This document shows, in pieces, positions 57,933 through 64,000 of a DNA stretch of 64,000 nucleotides (within the stretch, counting starts at the first letter, position 1; each line of letters starts with the position of its first letter). The notes beneath the pieces are model-generated. The model was not told the DNA's origin. It ran no database searches and saw only the letters and a list, made by a program, of their open reading frames with translations. This stretch comes from Bisporella sp. PMI_857 (Eukaryota > Ascomycota > Leotiomycetes > Helotiales > Helotiaceae). The position numbers and the translations under genes were made by a program. The DNA is taken from assembly GCA_021307315.1 (NCBI GenBank), contig JAJSPD010000056.1, forward strand, positions 124,001-188,000, read 5' to 3'.

Positions 57933-59588
57933 CTATAATCTGCTTGATGCTTTCGCATACATTTTCAGATCTTTTACCTCCTCTCGGATGGCCAGCTCCG
58001 TCATGATTTCTTCGCTTCCTCCGCCTGCATTGGGGTTAGCTATATGGTCAACGTTACGAGCGCCGCACGCGGCGGAAGTTATTGGATGGGTCATCTGGAG
58101 CCAACAGGCTTGAGAAGGCACGTACGAGTGCAGTATGACAGGAACAGTAGTGCTTGAAATAGAGCAGAAAGGAAAGACTTACCAACTGCCATAACCCTCA
58201 CGTCTCTTGAAATTGCCTCGATTCTGTGCTCATCAGCAATTCAACCTCACCAGTAAAGAAAAAAGCTTACCTTCCTCCCTTTCCTCCTTTTGCATATCCA
58301 AGACCACCCATGACCTGCTGAGCTTCTCTCACGCACTTCTCTAAGCATCTCGTGCTGACAATCTTCAACATCGCAGTCATGCCTCCAATCCTCACATCGG
58401 CCTTTCCACTCTTTCGACTTAGCTCTATCAACCACGTCAGCTGCTCCAGGAATGCCTGCGCCGGCTCAATCATCCGCCCCATTCTCACAAACTTGGCCCG
58501 AATGATAGGATTTTCAATCAGTTTATGTCCAAATGTTTCTCGTGTGCAAGCGTGATTCCACGCATCCTCAACGCATATCCTACTCAGTCTGATGCACGCA
58601 GTTGCAATGCTTTTTCGTTCGGGGTTAAAATTTGCCATAATGACCTCGAACCCGCGACCTTCCTTATGAATCAGATTCTCGCATGGGACTCGAACATCAT
58701 CGAAGTTTATGAAAGTGCTTCCTGATGCGCCGACACCAGAATTGAACATCTGTCGTCGAGACACACCAGGAGCAGCGAGAGGAATGATGAGAAGAGATAT
58801 GCCTGATGCGCCAGCGCCTCCAGTCCTTACGGCTGCTGTCACGTAGTCGGCCCAGATGCCATTCGTGATCCATTTCTTAGATCCATTGACAATGTAATGG
58901 TCTCTGTCTCGAACTGCGGTTGTTTTGATGTTTGCAACATCGGAACCGGCTGTGACTTGTCAGGAGAGAAAGGTACTTTTGAGAGATGAATGCACCTACC
59001 ATCCGGCTCTGTAATACCTAAACAAAATGTTATACTGCCGTTTGCCACCCCTGGTAAGTATTTCCGCTTCTGATCCTCATTCCCAAATACTACAATCGGC
59101 GGAACCCCAATCCCATTCCCTCCACCCAGTCCCCAGTTGACGCCCGAGTATCCCTGCCTCGTCAGCATGATCCCCGCACCTCGAACCAGTATACATACCA
59201 CACGACTCAATTCGTCTGTGACGATTAGCGTATGCCACGAGTCCCACTCCTCCGGCGGAATATCTCCTGGTAATTTCACATTCTGAAGTCCAGTACTTAA
59301 CGCTGGGTACCCCAGCTCTGCGTGTCTCTTCCACGCCTTGTCTAAAAGTCAGAATGTAGGCACTTTGATACGAAGGAGAATACGTGCCTGATCTGGAACC
59401 TTTCCTGCCGATTCCCACTCAAAGGCATACGGTAAGATTTCGTCGTCTATGTATTTCCTTACCGCAGCACGTAGTCTGCGGTGGGAGGCTGTATAGTGAG
59501 GCGAGATATCACGGGAGTACCAGAGGGGCTCGGCGTATGGAACTTGGCTGCCGAAGGACGCTAGTGGAGCAGTGGGGGAGGTTATCAT
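57933..59588 (-). CDS. Acyl-CoA dehydrogenase with C-terminal peroxisomal signal SRL
   Basis: Six exons on the minus strand: 59384..59588, 59199..59341, 59000..59153, 58271..58949, 58183..58223, 57933..58024; 437 residues, every junction GT..AG and in frame. Family text: WGLGGGNGIGVPPIVVFGNEDQKRKYLPGVANGSITFCLGITEPDAGSD (FAD/acyl-CoA site, spread over junctions), DHYIVNGSKKWITNG, then the helical C-terminal domain with VMGGLGYAKGG and GGGSEEIM, where the catalytic base lies in related enzymes. The last residues are SRL, a PTS1 signal, so peroxisomal beta-oxidation or branched/aromatic acyl-CoA oxidation is likely. Intron 2 (59154-59198) is 45 nt with no stop, so retention would insert 15 residues. 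Exon 5 is only 41 nt. Confidence 0.9.
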
Positions 59589-61438
59589 GATATCGTGTAT
59601 TTGAGGACTCTATGGTTTACAGTTTGTGAAAGCGATGAGTTGATGTTGTACTGGGTGAGATTTGTAGTTATGTTTGTTGAACATTGTAATCTCCGCATCG
59701 GTAGCCGAGGCTCGCTTACCCATCTGGTCGGGAAAGATTTGGGGCCTTAGCCGGACACATCTCCCAGGTTTGATTGACCATTTGTAACATTTGTAATTGA
59801 TTGTAATTCTTCTCGACTTTGATTGACAATGACAATTTTGAGCGGTCATCAGATGGGGTGTGATCACGTGATCATACGAATTCAAGAGTAGCATTAGCAA
59901 CAGGGCCTAACTTGGTGGCCATAAGAAGAAAAATTACTATTTTGTATAGAGGACTACAATATTTGTCGCATAATCTGCAAAACGGTGCATTATCTTGATC
60001 TTAAAGTATTTCCCCACCAACTAAAAAGGGAGATTATCCAATAGATTATTGTAACACCTGTACACCCACACGACATTGCATAACCCGAGCAGTATGTCTA
60101 CAGAATCCAAGAGTATTATCTCCCATATATCCACGCAATTTCCCCCTCAGGCTCGATCGAGTCCTCGTCCTCACCACCGCCTGACAATGGTAGCTGCCAT
60201 TATATTTCCTTGTCCATTTGTATATGCATTTTCACTAGCAGGATAACACTCTTGTTTGTTTCTGCATCAATAATCAGCATCACATTACCATGGCTGCATT
60301 CTCGACTCCAAAACACAAGTCTATCATCGTAGTCGTTCTTTCTACACCCTGCATTCCGCATCCTGCGATATCATACATATGTGTTACGTCACAGGCCGCC
60401 CGACAGCCTCCTGTTCTTGATATTCAGAGTATGCGGTAAGGCTCTGACAGTATTGAGTGCAATTACGAGCACTAACACCCACTGCAGATCCAGGAGGGGA
60501 TCATGGTACTTGTTACTCTTCGAACTGCTAATAATTAATATTGAGTGATCCACAGTACAATTAACAACTGCAGCTCATATGCTCCTGCACAAAGGCTCAA
60601 ACTTTCTTGGCTTTTATCGTTCAAAAAAGTTAGATGTCGGCTGGGTAAGGGGGGATTGGAGTGTCCGCAAAACATACTACATATTTTTCGGAGCTGCTGG
60701 TAAGTGGGAGAGGCACCTCTCCACTCCCTGGATCTATGGGTACACAGCTAATACTTGACTGCAAAGGTTTTCATCTGGAAGGGTGCAAGTTTCCCTAGTT
60801 GCGGCCTATCATAATGGCTCCGATAGCTAAAAGAAGTGCACAGGAAAAGAGAGGATGCTCGGCAGTCTATTCAGATGATGTCACTCACAAGCATGTCAAG
60901 AACTGATGGCCAGAGACACAGTGGGAAAGAATAAAGTAAATTGGTGCTGATACAAATGTGTGTTGAGGCCAAGCAGTCAATAAATCAAATAGAGGTATTG
61001 CACAGCCATCCACAAGGTATAAATCGAGATATGAGTGAGGTGTATTCAAGACATAACATATTCCACCTCTAATCAAGAAAATATGTCTCTGATATTCATG
61101 CGCCATATACGAATTGGTTTGTTACAATCCAAATTATTGGTAATAATTATAATAAACGGTCTAAGTTTTGTTAAAAAGGTGTCCAAAATAAAAAAAAAAC
61201 CTTAGCTTATATTACCTGTCCATGTTTAATGCAATGCGTAAATTTTATGCCAGAACGATCTGAGCTAGTATACACTGTATGCTAAGTTATACCTTTAGTT
61301 ATCGTTTTTATATATAAATGTATACATTTGGAGATGGTAGTGGCTAGTAATCCACTAGAGCAATGGAACTCTATACCTATCAAAGCATTCCGGCATCTCC
61401 CAAGCATCCACACTTATTATGGCCAGATTACATTAGCT
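59589..61438. other. Intergenic stretch
   Basis: Promoter of the dehydrogenase and about 1.6 kb of AT-rich sequence. A weak small multi-exon frame from 60291 was considered and not accepted. Confidence 0.35.
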
Positions 61439-63186
61439 TCAGTCCGCCTCGTTTGCCTCCAAGGAGATAACTTGAGGCCACGGAACGGTTTCAGTAGAAA
61501 TGGAACTTAGATCTGCGTCAGGGTTCCAGGGCCTAGCCCTCAACACGCTTTCGATCTCCCCGTTCAGCTTTTCCCGAGCTTCCTTACCACTCACGTCGCG
61601 CGGAATGTTGGAATATCTGGTTAGTGGAATATCGGCTTCCAGCAACAGATCAATGAGGCGCTCCATCCGCTGTTGGAAGAGTCGTAATTCGCGCGCACCT
61701 CCCTGGAGAACCTGCTGGGCAGCTTCTAATTGCATCGGTCTAAACGCAATATCAAAGACTGTCATATTGTGGGGGGTCCTCCCTATATTCTCTGTGGCCT
61801 GCACCAGGCAGTCGACAACATCGCTCCACAGCATGGTTAATACTCCGTGAACGTTCCCGTGGAACGCCATCCAATGAAGAGGTGCCATACCAGTATTGTC
61901 ATGCTCATTAATGAACTCCTCGGGCATTCTGTGGAGCAACCAGTCGAGCAGCCAAATACCAAATCACTATAATCTGTGCGGGAAGAGGGCCATCGCCCGG
62001 CAACGGCGTGCAGTACGTTAGTCCTAGAAGCGTTGTGGCTTCGAAAGTTCGCTGTGCCGAGGTGGTGTAGGAACTCGATCTGAAGGACGCCAACCCGGTT
62101 GCGGTAGTTAGTGAGGGCCATGCCAATAACCGAACCAAATAGCACGTAGCCGTGCTGATTCTCCTCTTCAAAGAGACGCGTCGCATCAGATAGCGGAGAC
62201 TCGGCGAGCAGTCGGGCTACTTCGAAATTTCCAGATATCAGAGCCGATAGAAAGGGTGTTCTACCGTCCTCTGACCTGGCATGGGGGTCGCAACCCCGTT
62301 GAAGCAACTCTCGGACGTACCAAATGTTTCCTTGATACGCGGCTGCGTGAAGTGCCGTCATACCCCTGTGGGAGACAAAATCTAGGTCCAGCTCTCTATG
62401 ATCGACAAGCGTTACCAAATAGTCGAATACTGATTTTTGGTCACCATATATCGACCGTTGTATTGCATCACGTCCGCCGAAGAGTTTCGGGTCTTTGAGG
62501 AATGTTCTAACATCTCTGCCTTCGTATTGCAGAAATTGGATTAAGACTTAGAAAGCCTCAGACGATCCGTAGATGACGGTATTGTTCAGGATGTTGCGGC
62601 AATTATGGGTCCATGGCGATTTCGGTGTACCACTAAGTCGGCGTTAACTATATAAAAGAGAGTTCGGAGTGACTCGGATGCTTACTGCCCACGAAGGGGT
62701 CGAGCGCCTCTATCAAGCAACAACTTCAACGTCTTTTCCTGCATCTCAACGGAGCGAGTTCTACGAAATGCCACAATATGGAACTGCAGCGGGTTCCTTA
62801 TCGAGAGGTTGAGAAGCCCATCAAGTTCATGTGTCTGTAGAGCAATATGGGATGGGTGAAGTTCTACAAAGTGGCCCAGCGATACTTCGAGGATCTCGGC
62901 ATGAAGCGAAGAAGAGACGTGCTCGAGTATAGAATCCAGGTCTGGCACAGACTGTCCCTCTTTTTGGTGGAGGCTCACTAGGCGAGGCACCAGAATTGGC
63001 TGGTTGAGTGTCGCGGCCTAGTGAAGGGGTGTGCCTTGAATGTGGACGTGGGTAAGAGGGTTGACGGCTTCTCTGGAATAGAACTCCTTAGCCATAGCAG
63101 TCAGGGAGGCCCCGCGAGATACTAGTAGCGGGCATACTTTGCAGCTATCAGATCTGGAAGCCAAATGATGCTGTGGAGTTCAGATT
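61439..63186 (-). pseudogene. Broken ankyrin-repeat protein gene
   Basis: Minus strand. Ankyrin motifs are evident: LLVSRGASLTAMAKEF near the 5' side, GTPLH at about 63021, LLLDRGARPLRG, GMTALHAAAYQGNIWYVRELLQRGCDPHARSEDGRTPFLSALISGNFEVARLL (62200-62370 region), and GMAPLHWMAFHGN. Damage: TAG at 63018-63020 directly after GTPLH, where a residue such as Gln is expected; TAA at 62548-62550; and a frameshift near 61958-61962 that moves WLLHRMPEEFINEH into another frame. A plausible intron (donor GTAAGCATCC near 62684, acceptor CGACTTAG near 62640) joins two parts cleanly. Both nonsense changes are explainable as C-to-T. The C-terminus ends at TAG 61439 region. The 5' end is undefined. Confidence 0.75.
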
Positions 63187-64000
63187 AATGTATTTAAAGA
63201 TATTGTGGTGGGGAAATAGCGTCTGGTGATCAAGAGAAGCTCAGCTTACGGCTATTGTATGGAAAGACTGACAACGGTTGTTAAAAAGTGACAACGCTAA
63301 TACAGCAAAAAAGTGCCCCCGCCCCTTCCCCAAAAACACAAAAAGGAAAAAAGGAAAAAAAAAAAACCTGTCATCACACTACTTTACCTCTGCCGTACAT
63401 TGCATTGTTGATGGGTTGGCCACCAAGAACGTGTAGCGATAGATTCTAGGTATGAGAGAGTACTCACTTATACCCGGTAGGCTTGCCTAAGGCTGATGAC
63501 TTGGTAAACCCGAGCCCAAACGTACGATCCGAAGCTGCAGTGGTAGCTGCAAGCCCCTCGCAGAACAGGGGTCGAGTTTTTTCGATCCGGCATTTGTCTA
63601 CATACACCATGACAGTGGCTGATAGGAACTGTATGCTAAGTCCTTAAAGAATGGACTGGGGTAATTAGTATGTATGTAAGCAAGGCTGAAGCTATTTAGA
63701 CAGGAGCAAGATCAGGACACAACAGGAAGTGGGGTAAGATAACCAAATATCAAGCACACATGGATAAATCAAACGAAAGGCTAAGGAAGTGAACATCAAG
63801 TCTAACAACAACCAGTACAGTAAGGAACAAATCCACTTGGACGTTCACTTGGGCATCCGCTGGTGTTTGTTTCCCAAGCAAACTCAGTTGGCCAACTGTA
63901 GAAGAATTTTTTGCTAAATCAAATTAATACCACAACCACAAAAGACCAAAAACAACCGAGCCACATGGCCTCTGCCCAGCAAGCGACTTTCACAACAATA
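63187..64000. other. Right-edge non-coding stretch
   Basis: No gene supported. An A-rich run with AAAAAGG units occurs at 63330-63366. Confidence 0.35.

Noticed and set aside
58620..58660. AACCCGCGACC resembling a tRNA T-loop complement
   Set aside because: It lies inside a well-supported exon of the acyl-CoA dehydrogenase, and no tRNA arms surround it.
60291..60560. Possible small two- or three-exon gene with good splice sites
   Set aside because: The encoded peptide is short and featureless, and several equally good splice choices lead to stops.

Overview
The window reads as a chromosome segment of a filamentous ascomycete (Pezizomycotina; a Leotiomycete such as a helotialean would fit, but that is only an impression). 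Genes are intron-poor to moderately split, with short GT..AG introns (mostly 44-81 nt), long AT-rich intergenic spacers, Zn2Cys6 regulators, an MFS exporter, secreted Ser/Thr/Pro-rich proteins, a CENP-O kinetochore gene and an SLC33-type acetyl-CoA transporter. I rebuilt exon structures by hand from splice sites and frame continuity, and no splice junction has transcript support.

Layout. 0.45-1.9 kb: a two-exon coiled-coil protein with a central glycine-rich hydrophobic segment. 1.9-7.9 kb: gene-poor, with a probable decayed minus-strand gene at about 3.0-5.0 kb. 7.9-15.7 kb: a group of small-molecule enzymes without a backbone synthase: SDR, dihydroflavonol-reductase-like ketoreductase, NmrA-like reductase, medium-chain reductase (toxD-like) and a secreted SnoaL/NTF2-like protein. 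16.4-18.5 kb: a broken SF1 (Upf1-like) helicase. 20.8-23.1 kb: a secreted zincin-like protein with a long Ser/Thr/Pro stalk whose last two exons encode a six-cysteine module with invertebrate-type defensin spacing. 23.5-24.8 kb: a second toxD-like reductase.

25.5-35.9 kb looks like the wreck of a secondary-metabolite cluster. It holds an Ayg1/FrsA-like alpha/beta hydrolase, a carrier-protein/thioester-reductase fragment (NRPS-like C-terminus), a P450 lacking its N-terminus and frameshifted just before the heme cysteine, a Zn2Cys6 regulator split by a 498-bp hAT-type MITE with a perfect 8-bp target duplication, and an intact 14-TM-class MFS exporter. The P450 and the reductase fragment face away from each other across about 39 bp and both lack their 5' parts, which suggests one deletion. 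CGG inverted repeats of a shared design lie upstream of the hydrolase and the exporter.

37.6-51.0 kb is more conserved-looking: a cupredoxin-type secreted protein, the acetyl-CoA transporter divergent from CENP-O, a GPI-type wall protein, and a three-exon protein combining an N-terminal helix, a coiled coil, a degenerate low-molecular-weight-phosphatase-like module and a KH-like tail. A pseudogene fragment sits at 40.6-41.0 kb. 51-58 kb is mostly non-coding with coding-like relics at 51.9-53.2 kb. 57.9-59.6 kb holds a six-exon acyl-CoA dehydrogenase ending in the peroxisomal signal SRL. 61.4-63.2 kb is a broken ankyrin-repeat gene. No rRNA, tRNA or CRISPR array was recognised.
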